A stretch of DNA of 64,000 bases from Ascaris suum (lineage: Eukaryota; Nematoda; Chromadorea; Rhabditida; Ascarididae), in contig CM024190.1 in NCBI GenBank assembly GCA_013433145.1, positions 4,030,001 to 4,094,000 of the forward strand. Direction: 5' to 3'. A program made the translations under genes and the position numbers. Below, piece after piece: positions 37,503-48,784 of this stretch (the first letter of the stretch is position 1; every line of letters begins with the position of its first letter). The notes under the pieces were generated by a model that worked only from the letters and a program-made list of their open reading frames with translations, was not told the DNA's origin and searched no databases.

Positions 37503-39290
37503 TATTAGTGATAGTTGTTCCGGCAAATTAGTGGTAGTTGTTCATGCGCCTTTGTTGCTGGATGGTAGCGTGTTGTTCTGCGTGTGTTTGCTTGTCTACC
37601 TGACGCTTTCAGCTGGAGAACCACTGAAATTAAAGTAAGGGAAGATGATGGACGTAATGCACACGACAAGGCGATATAGCGGACACGATTTCCATTTGAC
37701 TGAAGAAATTCTGCTGTTGTTTAAAGAGTTGTCGATAATTTGTTCATTTGATTGATAACACGCCATCTCTGGTTGTTATATAATTAAAGCTGCGCTGTAA
37801 TTGCTGAGAATAAATTCACACCATTTTAGTTCATTTGGCTGATTTATATTAAAAATGTAGCGACGTTGAAATCCGTCCTCTTGTGGCTTTCAATTTCAGT
37901 TCATTGGTCATACAAGTTTTGCAGATACCACTCTTCGCTGTGTTCAGTCACAGTGTGTCACTTCTTCCTCAACTCCTGAATCAGTTTTAAGCGAGCTTTT
38001 TTACTTACTTACTTATATAATTTGACGCATTCACATGTCTATCAGCTTCTGGAGCTTGTGCCGTTTGTGCGCTTGTAAATTTGCATCGCAAGGCGCTTAT
38101 TAGTGACGTTGTATCCGTGAGTATATAGGCGGTGCGTCTACGCGTCAGCTTCGACTCAGCCTCTAAAGCTGGAATTGTGGAATTTGCTGGATGTGACGAG
38201 CATCTCAAATTATCCTCCTAGACTAAATTTTATTCCTATTTTTTTTGTTCTTCCACACTTATTCGGAACTAGTTACCATGCTTTCCGCAATGATCCGATA
38301 AAATGTTTGCGTGTTGCAACTGTTAGGCTGTGACATTCTTGGAAAGCGTTCAGATCCTCGCTGTAGAAAACCATTGGCTCCTGCTCGAATCGATGGTTCA
38401 AGTATGACAATATTTTCTGCGCATCTCTTCGTATGCGCGTGCAGATTGGTCGTTGAACTGCAATTCTCATGCAAATTCAATTTATCTTTTGAATCAACAT
38501 TCATCCCCTCGCTCATTTGTTTGGTTTGCAAGCTCTGCAGTTGCAAGTGACGCATTCGATAGTTGCTGATAGACATGAGTTGCCGTACACATTCTTGATC
38601 AGAAATCAGCCGCTGTTGCTTTACCTGATTCTGAGGTCAACCTGTGAATCTGATATACATTTGCTTATTGTTCTCGAGTGTCTGTTAAAGTGCATCTATC
38701 TTGACGCATGCGTAGCAGTTTATAGAAAACTAGTTCACTAACGTCAACGCTTCTTCGAAGTCCACTTGCGATTGCAAAAAAATCTTGCTTTTCATATGAC
38801 CCGCAGACTAGCTGAAATCAAATAATCATTGTTCATTTCATTTTAATGAGGGTAGATGACATGGAATACGGGTAACGTTTAGACTTCAGGGCATACTTTC
38901 ATGCATAGACATTGATAAATTCGTATACGCATCATTGAAGCAATCGACTCAAGATTCAAGATTTCAAAAACTTTTTAAACATGCTAGCTGCACTCTACCA
39001 CCTCAATCGCCAACAACTTTTGAAACAAAGGCTGCCCAGTTTAGATTTTATTTTTCAAAAAAGGTATCATATCGCGTGAACAGTAACGAATTTACACCAA
39101 CTGGATCATTTCAGTAAAAATTCTGTAAATTCTTCGTCAACTTGGGTGTAGCGATGCAGTTGTTGGCTCACCTCATAGAATTCTCATGATCCTCAATGAA
39201 TTATTTATTGCTAGCAGTCTCAAAGGCGTCCTTATTCTTCAGTAGTATCGAGAAGGATTTTTTGGCATGATTCTGGCAGTCATTAGCTTC
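37503..39290. other. No gene recognised
   Basis: AT-rich, with only short uninformative open frames and no repeats noticed beyond those listed separately. Confidence 0.4.
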
Positions 39291-39599
39291 CGATGTAAGG
39301 GCCAGCTTCCCTTCGCTCGTCAGTCGTCCAGGTCTCCTTGAGGATCTGCACGCTCAGTTGAGACGCGGTCGAGGAAATTGCGAGACGACACAGGTATAAA
39401 AGCGAACAGTTTATGACATGTACATAATAAGGTGACAAACAACTAGAGACTCGTTCACAAGAATGGCTTCGACCGTCAGCACCATCCCGTAGTCGCACCT
39501 GGCGAACTTCGCGCTACTACCGATCTCCTCATGGGCCCCACGGCCGCACGTATGTCCACTCGGCTTTAAGACCAGTCTAGCAGCTGGAATGAATAAATG
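39291..39599 (+). repeat. SINE-like element, copy B (5'-truncated, inverted relative to copy A)
   Basis: Its reverse complement aligns by eye along most of its length with copy A: shared blocks ATTCCAGCT.CTAGACTGG.CTTAAAGCCGAG, CGACT.CGGGAT.GTGC, CTT.TATACCTGTGT and CCCTTACAT. It lacks the tRNA-like head of copy A, as expected for 5' truncation during retroposition. The shared 3' end is CTGGAATGA.TA.ATG. Confidence 0.65.
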
Positions 39600-40470
39600 T
39601 CGTCAAGACCTTTCATACCCTCCCGATTCTGCCTCATGCTAGTCTCACGACACATGCCGGGTGGTTGTTTGATCTGCCCTATGCTCTTTACTTTCTTTGA
39701 CTTACTTTGCACGGTGCACTATTCCTGCTTGATCTATACCTTAAACCGGTATATTCAAAGGATCAATAAATATTACAGTGGTAATGTTACCGAACGTATC
39801 CCGTTAATAAGGTAAAGAAATAACCGCTTTGCGTTTTCAGGCTCTGCTGGTAAACACAAACACAACGGTAAAGCAAAGCCTTCGATTTTTTTACAGTGCT
39901 AATTGTGGCTGAGTTCATCAATAAACCGACGACAAACGCTTTGTTTACTATAAACTGCTTGTCTAAACTTATGCTCGCTCGTCAAGTTCTTTACCCCGTT
40001 GACGTCCTCAAAAGTTGTCTCTAATCAAGCGGTGCGTATTTCAAAAAGCTTAAAAATAGGTGCTGGATTAAGGCAGAATCGATGAGGTTCAGCAAAAGGA
40101 AAAAGAATGTCTTGTGTGTTTCTGCAAATTCTTTAGATATTTGCGAATGAAAATCTATAAAAATTGCTGAACTGCCTAAAAGGGTAACATATGTGAATTT
40201 TGTGCGTGTGTGCGAAAAAGCTTGCAGCTGCCGACCGATTTAAGCATCGTTTTACATAACACAGCACACAGCAAAAATGCGCTGATCGTTCTAATTGATT
40301 TGTCGCTTTTAAGTCAAGCACGCACAAACTCGCGCCGTTTTCATCAGTGTTTGCCCGTCCAATGCATAAAATTTCTTTCGAATAGTGCTAAATCGGTTAA
40401 GCTTAAGTCAAATTATCTTTTCGATTTCGAGGTCCTTCTGAAACCTAAGCACGTTATTAGTTAGTACCAC
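39600..40470. other. No gene recognised
   Basis: No open frame with a recognisable motif and no splice-compatible exons seen. Confidence 0.4.
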
Positions 40471-40865
40471 ACGCTTGATGCCACATTGCAATCGTACTGC
40501 TGTATTGAGGTCACACTGTCATGGTATCCCTTTGTTGATGTCGCATTTCCCCGACGCTCCTATATTGATGTGCTACTATAATCGCGCTATCATGCCGCCG
40601 TCACATCACCGTGCTACTCCTCAATGTGTTTCGTATAGTGATGATGCCGCCTATGTTGATATTCCATTGCTGCAACTTTCCCATATTGGTATTACATCGC
40701 TACGGTGCCTTCACGCAGATGTCATCTAGCCGCGGTACCTCTATGTGGTTTCATGTTACCAGGATGCCCATGTACTGGGTTCATTACCGCTATTAACACG
40801 ACATTACCATGACACCATAATGCCAATACGGCATTACCATGATACCTCCGCATTGACTACACGTT
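40471..40865 (+). repeat. Degenerate tandem array, period about 30 bp
   Basis: Successive units begin with GATGT/GATAT/GGTAT-type starts and end with TATT/TGTT about every 30 bases, for example GATGTCGCATTTCCCCGACG, GATATTCCATTGCTGC and GGTATTACATCGCTACGG. Units are strongly diverged, so the array is old. Because 30 is a multiple of three, a roughly 10-residue period also shows in the plus-strand translation, but no start codon or splice context supports a protein. Confidence 0.75.
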
Positions 40866-43074
40866 ATACATTGCCCCCGTATCAATAAGCCTCTCTTCTC
40901 TAGACCAACTACAAAAATCCATGTCGTGATGTTAAATTCTTCTTTTACAAATCATTGCGTGGCACTGAGCTACAGCCATCCTGCGATCCCTTCAATTTTT
41001 CGTTCGCGCTTTTTTCCAAAGTGTTGAAATCAAGTAGCATAATCAACCTTGCCTCCAAAATGTATACTATTTGCTTTGAAGCCCACACATTGGTTCATGT
41101 TAAGCCGTTCCTATGAATATCTTCTAAAAGCTTTACTATACCAGATAAAACAAGCAATGCAACAATGGAGCAGATTGCCGTTTAGAGTAGGATGGTCAGC
41201 TAAAATCAAGTCAAAAGCAATGAACAAAGACAATCAACTGCGTATTCCCCACTCAAGAGTAATCATGTTCAAATCGTTCACACTATTCTTGCATTATTAA
41301 GGATCCGAAGAAAATATCTGCAACTTGACCCATAGCCATTATAAAGATCTGCACTGAATGGTCTGTTTTACCATTACGAATTGCTTACAAAGCGTTCGCG
41401 CATCGACATTCAAATGGTGAATAGTTTTCCCACGGACACTTGCTCACTAATTTACTTTCTGCACTTGTATTTTTTCTCAGCACCGCAGACAATCATATGT
41501 TCTTTAAGGTTTCTCAAGTGTCTTCCATGGTAAATTCCACGGCGATTCTATAGTGCGTGTTGTATGAGAAATTCGTTCAAAATATATTGCAATAAATGAG
41601 CGGTTATTTACAATGTTCAAACTGAGCGATAATGTTACTCTCAAATGAGACTGTTTAAGGGGCAGTAGAGAAGAGGAATCACCCACTTCAAAAGGAAAAA
41701 TCTAATTAAGGCGCCTTGAAACGCCTTCAAATGAATTCAGACAAAGTCGATTTATCGAGTCACAGTTGGCGATAAATTCCGCTTTTCTATAATGCATTTT
41801 TGCGCATAAGGGATTTGACAACGATTTTTTGCAAATGTTTAGAGGGCGTAGTCTCCGCTTGGACATATTTGGAGAATTTCGAGAGGAACATTCAACTTGC
41901 TCATTCTTTATCAAAAATCGGCTAGACTGAAGGCCTAGTTAAGCAGTTTCTCTTCGATCTACACGTGAAGCACGTTAGATCTGTGCATGCATGATGTGAA
42001 TATTAAAGCGTTGGTGATGCTTTGATGATATGCGCTTTTAGTGCAATTTTTTCGCTGCAAATGGACGTTAGTAAGAGATCGTTGTAGCGACGATAGCTTT
42101 GTGCATGTGCATATAATCTGTCCTTCGTAAGTGAACCATTTGGCAAGTCAGGAGGAGGGGCACTGCATATTGGCCAAAATGGACTCAAAAAATGATTTTG
42201 CTACAATGAATAATATTCGGATCATTTCTGGATAGATTTTCAACTCGAAATTATGCGTATGGATGTACTGCGGTATTTCCGAAACAGTTCGAATGACCAT
42301 AAACCTGCTCCAACCTTATGAACTCGGTTGTGCAAGTGAAGTAGGGACTGAAGGCCTTTACCTTTCTGTCGGCAGCATTATTTTCGCTGACTGTTAGAGT
42401 TCCGGCAGATACAAAATGTTGATAGCTTGGCGTTGTTCAAAAGGTTACACTGCTATATTGCAAGCCGTCGATGTACTATCGGCAGGAAATGTGAAAACGA
42501 CCGCATCATTTTGGCGATATCGCGCGGCATAATTTCTTTTTTTTCTCTTCAGGGATACTATCTTTTTGCCGATCGCATCCAGCGATGTGTTTTGTTGAGG
42601 GTTTCTATATGTACACAAAGCAGTGTCACTTTTTTCTATTCGTTGCACAAGATAAAGCGTTCTATGCTTTCATTTTTATGGTATCCATTACATTACGCTG
42701 CGATTAATATAATAATTCAAAAAATCGTTTTAGTCAAGTAAAAGTTAAAATTTATGTCGCCATCGACCATTTTGTTCCGAACTTTCATCGCTTACGATTT
42801 CAAATCGAACATATATAAAGTAAAGCTATTTTCTACTCACAAAAGCGTTTCTTATGTTGAAACGTCTACCATCTAAAGTTTCTATCACTTTCGCGTATCA
42901 AGTTGTATCAGTAACGTTGTCACTTGAAGTGCAACAACATAATCACTCTTCGTAAACCATACGGCTATGCGGCTGGATGAACTCTTAACAGTCCCATTTC
43001 TATTCGTGCATTTTCAACGAATTTTCTAAAGGTTTTTTGTTATGCCTTTTGAATCGTTCACTGCTGACTGGTTG
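40866..43074. other. No gene recognised
   Basis: AT-rich, short open frames only. Confidence 0.4.
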
Positions 43075-43144
43075 CCATGGACCTGACGTGGACCTGGACC
43101 TGCCATGGACCTGACGTGGACCTGGACCTGCCATGGACCTGACG
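43075..43144 (+). repeat. 28-bp minisatellite, 2.5 copies
   Basis: Perfect units start at 43075 and 43103 and a half unit at 43131, each beginning CCATGGACCTGACG and followed by GTGGACCTGGACCTG. The perfect identity suggests recent expansion, unlike the decayed array at 40.5 kb. Confidence 0.95.
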
Positions 43145-46100
43145 GTTGCTGAACATTCCAAAACAATTATCTGAAAAAATATCATGTGCTTTTGCATATA
43201 ATAATACCTAAGAAAAAGTTTGCGGAGTTTTTCGCACTTTCGTATGCAATTGAAGCTCATTTCGTCTTGAAGACCCATTTCATGGAGTTAATTATCATGC
43301 GTCTCTGAAAACGTTTAAAATATTTATAAAAGCGCATCGCATTGCAGTAAGAGCCACTGTGAGGTTATGTAGTGTTGGCATTGGCCTGTTGATTCGTTTC
43401 CTCCCCAAAGAACATTAATTTTCCCGCAAACTGTGGCTGTTTCTCTCCGAGAAGTCAGCAAACGAAATTTTAGTCCCATTATCGTATGCAGACATATACC
43501 ACTCTCAACGCATGAATATTTTCTTAAGCACACACCTTAATGAGCTTCATCGATTGTTGAGAAAATTCTCACCAATTGTTGTTAATTGTTCTAACAATGT
43601 CATATATCGGATGTTGACAACTCGATAAATTATCGATGGTAAATGGATCCAGTCGGAAAATTTGCTATACACGTGACACAAATTTTGCATAATCTTTGAA
43701 AATCTCCTAAATTACTTTCACTGCAGTTTTTAAAACCATAATTCATTGAGAGGCGTTGGAAGCGAGTCTCAGTGAGGGAAGGGAGATGTGAAGAAGAGAG
43801 CGACATCCTGGGGTTGTGAGAGAAATTTTTGAGGAACATTTGAAGAAAGGTCTGAAAGAGTTGAATTTACCGCGTAGCAAATCCGTACGGTATATTAGTC
43901 CTTTCTTTCACATTTTCACGCATTAGCTGTTCGCGTCATTGGTGTAGTTGTTAAATGGCGTGCTTTCTTGCACGAAGGCGCTTGACAACGTCGGTCAGCA
44001 ATACAAGAGCAGGCCGTATTCCAATGGACCCCTTCCACAAATCAACGATCCATAAGACTTGTGATGCCTACTATCGATGCACTCTCTTTCGCAATTTTTT
44101 GCGGATGATAAGGCGATAGTGGTTTCCATTATTTCTGGCCTGATACAGAGTTGATGACAGCCAAATGCTAAGTATTGGTGCAACATCAGCGCTAAAAGAC
44201 TGAGCATACGAGATGAGAGAACATTTTGTCTATATGGTGACACAAGAAAGTATCACATGGACTTATAGATGCCGACAATGGTGCTGAAGTGAAACCGATA
44301 AGCGTTGGAAACATCGGCGACGAATGTCAACGAGCAAACTTGAGTTGAATCTGTTAATGCGTAGTGCAATGCAGTGCGAATAGCGGTGTGAGTGGGATGA
44401 TGTGCTGCATCTCGTTTGCATTCGAAACATTCGTTTCGTATTCACCACCTTCCTCAACACAGTGCCGCCAGTCGATGTCTCCTCAGCGCGGATTAACTTT
44501 TTGCTGAAATTCGGCGACGTAGAGATCACCTCCTCTAAGTTTTGTCGATTAGCGCTTCCAAATGCTGCTATCATCGCCAAAAACCTATTTCTTTCCCAGT
44601 TAAAATTTCTCTCCCTCCCCTTCCGCCCCCCCCCCCCCAGTATCTTAGCTCTTCTACGCGTAAGGCGCAATAAACTGGCACATACTTCATTAAAAACCAC
44701 GGAAATGCTTTAGCGTGAGAAGACGTATGGCGCTTTATTTGTGACTTTTAATCCAAACACCCGTTATAAATACGCGCGCGTGGATATTTATATGGAATTA
44801 TGAAGAAATTTGTCGCAGCTAATCCTGTACCTTGCAAGCGCAAGGTTTTTTGCGCTCAACAATAGCATCTTTCTTGCATTTAAGATAGCCACCCTTGTTT
44901 TCTAAGTTTTCCATTCTCCTTTCATAAATTCCGGCGAAAGCTTACCATTGTGGTTTGATGCTTGTGTATATTTTAATGTCCGTCAGTTACTCATACACTG
45001 CTATGTGCAAAGGCTGCAGTGATGAAATATGTTGCGCATACGGTAAGCTATGCTACGAACTCATCTCTCCAGTTTCGACTGCTCATCATCTGTGTGGGTT
45101 GCTGACATGAATGCTTCAAATTTGGAGCTGTTTGACGTCATAGAGGATGAAAAAATGTTTTTTTTTTGTAATTCAGCGTTTACGCAACCAGCCAAATCTA
45201 TGCCTAAACCATTATTCTTTGAGTTTTTGCAAGTACGTATTCGTAAAGCGCGTTGTGGCGACTTATTGTTCGTTCGGATGCGTGCATGTGTATGTTTACG
45301 CGAGCATTTATATCCACGTGTATATCTGCCTGCTCATCCGTTTGTCTGCTTGCATGCCTGCTTTTTCCCGTGCGTCTGATACTTCCGAATCGCTGAAGCT
45401 AGGTCAGTATTTGCATGATAGGATTATCTTATTTACGGGCAGTCCAGTTTCATCTGTCAACTGTGAAAAGAGTCACTCAAGCTTCAAACTGCTCAGAAAT
45501 TCGCATTAATATTCAACCGGACAGGGTTTCATTTCACGCAAATCAGTTGGAAGAAAAGCTAAATTATTTTAGAACTACCGATTTAGTTAAAATGCTTATT
45601 GTTATGAGCATTTTATTATTTGCTGGCATTTCATGCAAATGACTGGTGAAGTAAGCGGGATTGGATCCTCTGGTATATTTGTTCACCTGGTTTGACACTT
45701 GAAAGTGGTAACTGGCACTGTTTTCAATTTGCCTAATATTTCGCAAAATCAGCTGAATTTTGATGAATATTCCGAAGCGAATGGGAGCATTCCATCTGGT
45801 GCATGTGTTGATATCCCATGCAGAAGACAGATCTGTTTCTTATAGCAAATATGATACTGCAACTTCAAACAAGATATTTAACACTTTCCAAAGAGCGGTT
45901 TTCGCTGGAGCAGTGAAAAAGAAGTGCACGTTGACGCTCGAGAAACTGATCCAATTTCGAGATGAGCGTCGTTTCAGCTGACTCCCAGTAAGCCTCAAAA
46001 CTCGACTTCGCCACATATTTCAAATTGGAAATGATTGTAACGTCTTTGCGAGGAGGAAAATCATGCTCAGCTTTTTAAACATGAAACTCAACATTTGGCG

Positions 46101-47498
46101 CCCGAAGAAGTTTCTTGGTTGTCTTCTGATGATAGATTCCGAAAAGTCCCTCGGGAAATGCCTATTTTTATGCGACGCTGGGTGTAAAATTTTCAGATGG
46201 TGCTAGTAAAGCGCCTCAATTTTGCGACGATGAAAACAATAACTTATGGTCAGCTGATGTCGGCAAGCATAGCGATAGTTGTTTTTTTCAAGCGCCTGTC
46301 ACCATTGTGGCAATTCCGATTGTGGAGGGAAATTGAAAAACTCGGAAAGAGAAAAAGGTTCCATTCCGTAATGAGCTGCGCAGCCTTCTCATAGTGAGTG
46401 TGACTGCATCGTTTTTGGTGCTCAAATACCTTGCTAAGCTGTTTTGAAAATTACCAACAACGAAAATTTTCCGACTCATTGATCTTTCTGTTGTCTACAG
46501 TTTCGGTAGCCCAATGCCGCCAGCAAATTTTTTGAACAAGCGCATTTCTCTCAGTTGAGATGAAACAGTCTCAGCTCTGCTTCAATTTATGCGGGACAAC
46601 GTTGATGAATGCTAAGAATGACCCATACGATAGTTTGCGATTGTCGAGGCCTCTCAGCTTGAAAAATAGATGTTCCGAGCGCTGCAACAGGGTCATATTT
46701 ATATACATTGCTGCTCCATCCTTAGCACTCTTTCCTGCCATCATAAACGCAATTTTGGAATGGCAAGTGCGCGGATGATAGCATTTCTGTATTGCGTACA
46801 TTTATGTATATTTTTTGAGATAATTGGATGCTTTCTCCAAAAAGAGTTTTTAATTACCAGCTGTGACGTCAGGAATCATATCACAAATTATATGTGTTAG
46901 TAGAGGCTTAAGAATAATACTGATGCCGATTTATTCTTAGTGAACCGATTGAGCATGCAGCAAAATGAGCGACCATGCAGCAAAGGTTATTGCGCAAATC
47001 ATAGAAGTTTACACCATGCAGTTTACATATGCATAACATAATTATTACACATTCATGACGATTATTAAAAACTTTGATCATACATGTGGCTTGACTGTTC
47101 TCAATTCGATACGAGCAGAATAAATCGGAGCGAGCAGCCTTGAAACGAGACTAGCATTTAGTAAATGAAATCAAACAGTCTACTGAGCACTGTAGCAAGG
47201 ACGAATTTCGAATGCACCTCAAAATCTTCGAAATGGGCACCATCTTTAGTTTTTTTTTCAGGATGGCTAGTTTCCTTGGTTTAACTTGTAAATATGTCTT
47301 GCACTGAGGTGCATTACGTTGTCCCATCCAGCTCTTAAGTGATGATTCATTCGGTGAATGTCCGGTGCCCCGCACGCCGTAAAAAGAAGGAGCCGAGGTC
47401 ATCTTTTTAACTCATTCGTGAGACATCGGAGGATGGCTTTGTATAGGATCAAAGGGGCTAAGTTTCTGTAGGAGAAGGAGTCAAGGTTCCTCCCTCTA
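43145..47498. other. Undecided region, one poly-C tract
   Basis: No gene could be supported. A minus-strand open stretch near 44.3-44.7 kb (EVISTSPNFSKKLIRAEE) is interrupted by the poly-C tract at 44626 and has no start codon. A segment near 47.15-47.4 kb looks like repeat-derived sequence but has no second copy in the window. Confidence 0.35.
44626..44638 (-). repeat. G13 homopolymer tract (C on plus strand)
   Basis: Thirteen C on the plus strand in a pyrimidine-rich stretch. Confidence 0.9.
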
Positions 47499-47786
47499 TC
47501 TCGTTCTCCTTCCGAGAGCCGTCATACGCATAAAGAGATCGTCCAACCCCGTACGGGGAAGTTCGCTTGGGCTGTCACGCATCATGGAAGACTTCGTTCT
47601 GTACTTAGTGTTGCCCTGCCCCAGGTTCATTCGATATTTGGATGTTGCAATAAGGTCGCGAGCGATGATGTCAATGAGCTTTTTCTTACTTCCGTTCGAA
47701 AACGGCAGTCGTCTGTTTTGCGTACTCTTTCCGTACACTTTTTCCTTGCAGCTATTTAAGTTAGTGAACCGCCTTGTTTTAGACAT
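47496..47786 (-). CDS. Unidentified 96-residue basic ORF
   Basis: ATG to TAG on the minus strand, more GC-rich than its surroundings, with no internal stop or low complexity. The protein is very basic and soluble-looking: KKKLIDIIARDLIATSKYR mid-way and LPRTGLDDLFMRMTALG near the end. I do not recognise it. It could be a small intronless gene, an exon, or part of a mobile element. GCAAAG shortly before the ATG could serve as an acceptor. Confidence 0.35.
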   Translation of the reverse strand: MSKTRRFTNLNSCKEKVYGKSTQNRRLPFSNGSKKKLIDIIARDLIATSKYRMNLGQGNTKYRTKSSMMRDSPSELPRTGLDDLFMRMTALGRRTR

Positions 47787-48046
47787 CGGCTGCTCTTTGC
47801 AGCTGCAAAATCGTCACCTGAGGTTTGCCCAATTTCATGCGAACGATTTGAAATATTGAAATAATATCAGCACATTAATTTTCCAAGCCATCCGTAAAAA
47901 TTATGATAACGTTGCATAGAGAAATCTTCAATGGCCAATGTTCCACTAAAGTTTAAAAAACTTCCCAAATGCAGCTTTTAAAATTGCAGAAAGACTTCAC
48001 AGGTGTCTGAATCGCTCATGTAAAGGCTGATAGCATCTTTCCATCA

Positions 48047-48421
48047 AAAGATGTCACATTTATGAAATCTCCTGTTGGGTGTATGCACTCCTGAGTGCTT
48101 AGGAGACAACTTTGGAATATCGCTAGGCAACATGCTCCACGATGAAAACCAGTGGATCACATTGTTCGGCTTTTTAAACTCTATGCAGTTTTTTGAAATT
48201 TCTTGAATGGTGCGATTTAAAAGTTTTTTATACTCGCTACGCGAATATGTATCCAGGATGTTGCTTTTCTTAGCGTCTATTTGAGCCTCTGCTACTGTCC
48301 TGTTTATGCACACCAACATGACAGTTGATGTTGGATATTGTTCAGGTGTGTGCGTGAGGACTAACAGGTCAACCTCGTCGTAGCATTCTCTTGAATTTGC
48401 TATGAAAGTCCGGACAGCAAT
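48047..48421 (-). other. Putative exon of an unidentified protein
   Basis: After a TTATGATAG acceptor the minus strand is open for 125 codons before a stop. The translation looks protein-like: YDEVDLLVLTHTPEQYPTST, then MLVCINRTVAEAQID, then a Lys-rich helix and VIHWFSSWSMLPSDIP. There are two NRT sequons, compatible with a secreted or lumenal domain. A second minus-strand frame at 48784-48590 starts with ATG and carries a hydrophobic FILPLLIIVAI segment that could be a signal anchor for the same gene, but I could not match splice phases between them. No family recognised. Confidence 0.35.
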
Positions 48422-48784
48422 CTATCATAAGTGAATTTTGTTACACTCTGTGTTTCGCCATCATCCGCTAGCCTATTTTTCATTCTGCATGCTTTCCAAA
48501 TTTGCTTGAACGTTTGAAACTAGTATAAGCATGGAAAATGTGTAAGCCATGTGAGTAAGCATCCATTCGAACAAAGCCATTGTCAAAATTCAAAAGTCTT
48601 GAAAGAGGCAACCGATTGAAAATTTATCCCGGTTCCGATGCCTTCCCAACTGACTCATAGATCCACGTATAGCAACAATTATTAGTAGTGGCAATATGAA
48701 AAGTTCATCATCTTTTATGCTTCTACGCTTTATGAGCTTTAATGAGCTTCTCACTGGCTCTCTGAATGTTGATGCTTGAAACAT

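Noticed and set aside
25954..42441. Shared 16-mer CTTGGCGTTGTTCAA at about 25955 and 42427
   Set aside because: Flanks are unrelated; most likely coincidence or a tiny repeat fragment.
44263..44700. 145-codon minus-strand frame
   Set aside because: No ATG, crosses a poly-C tract, no recognised motif; left undecided.
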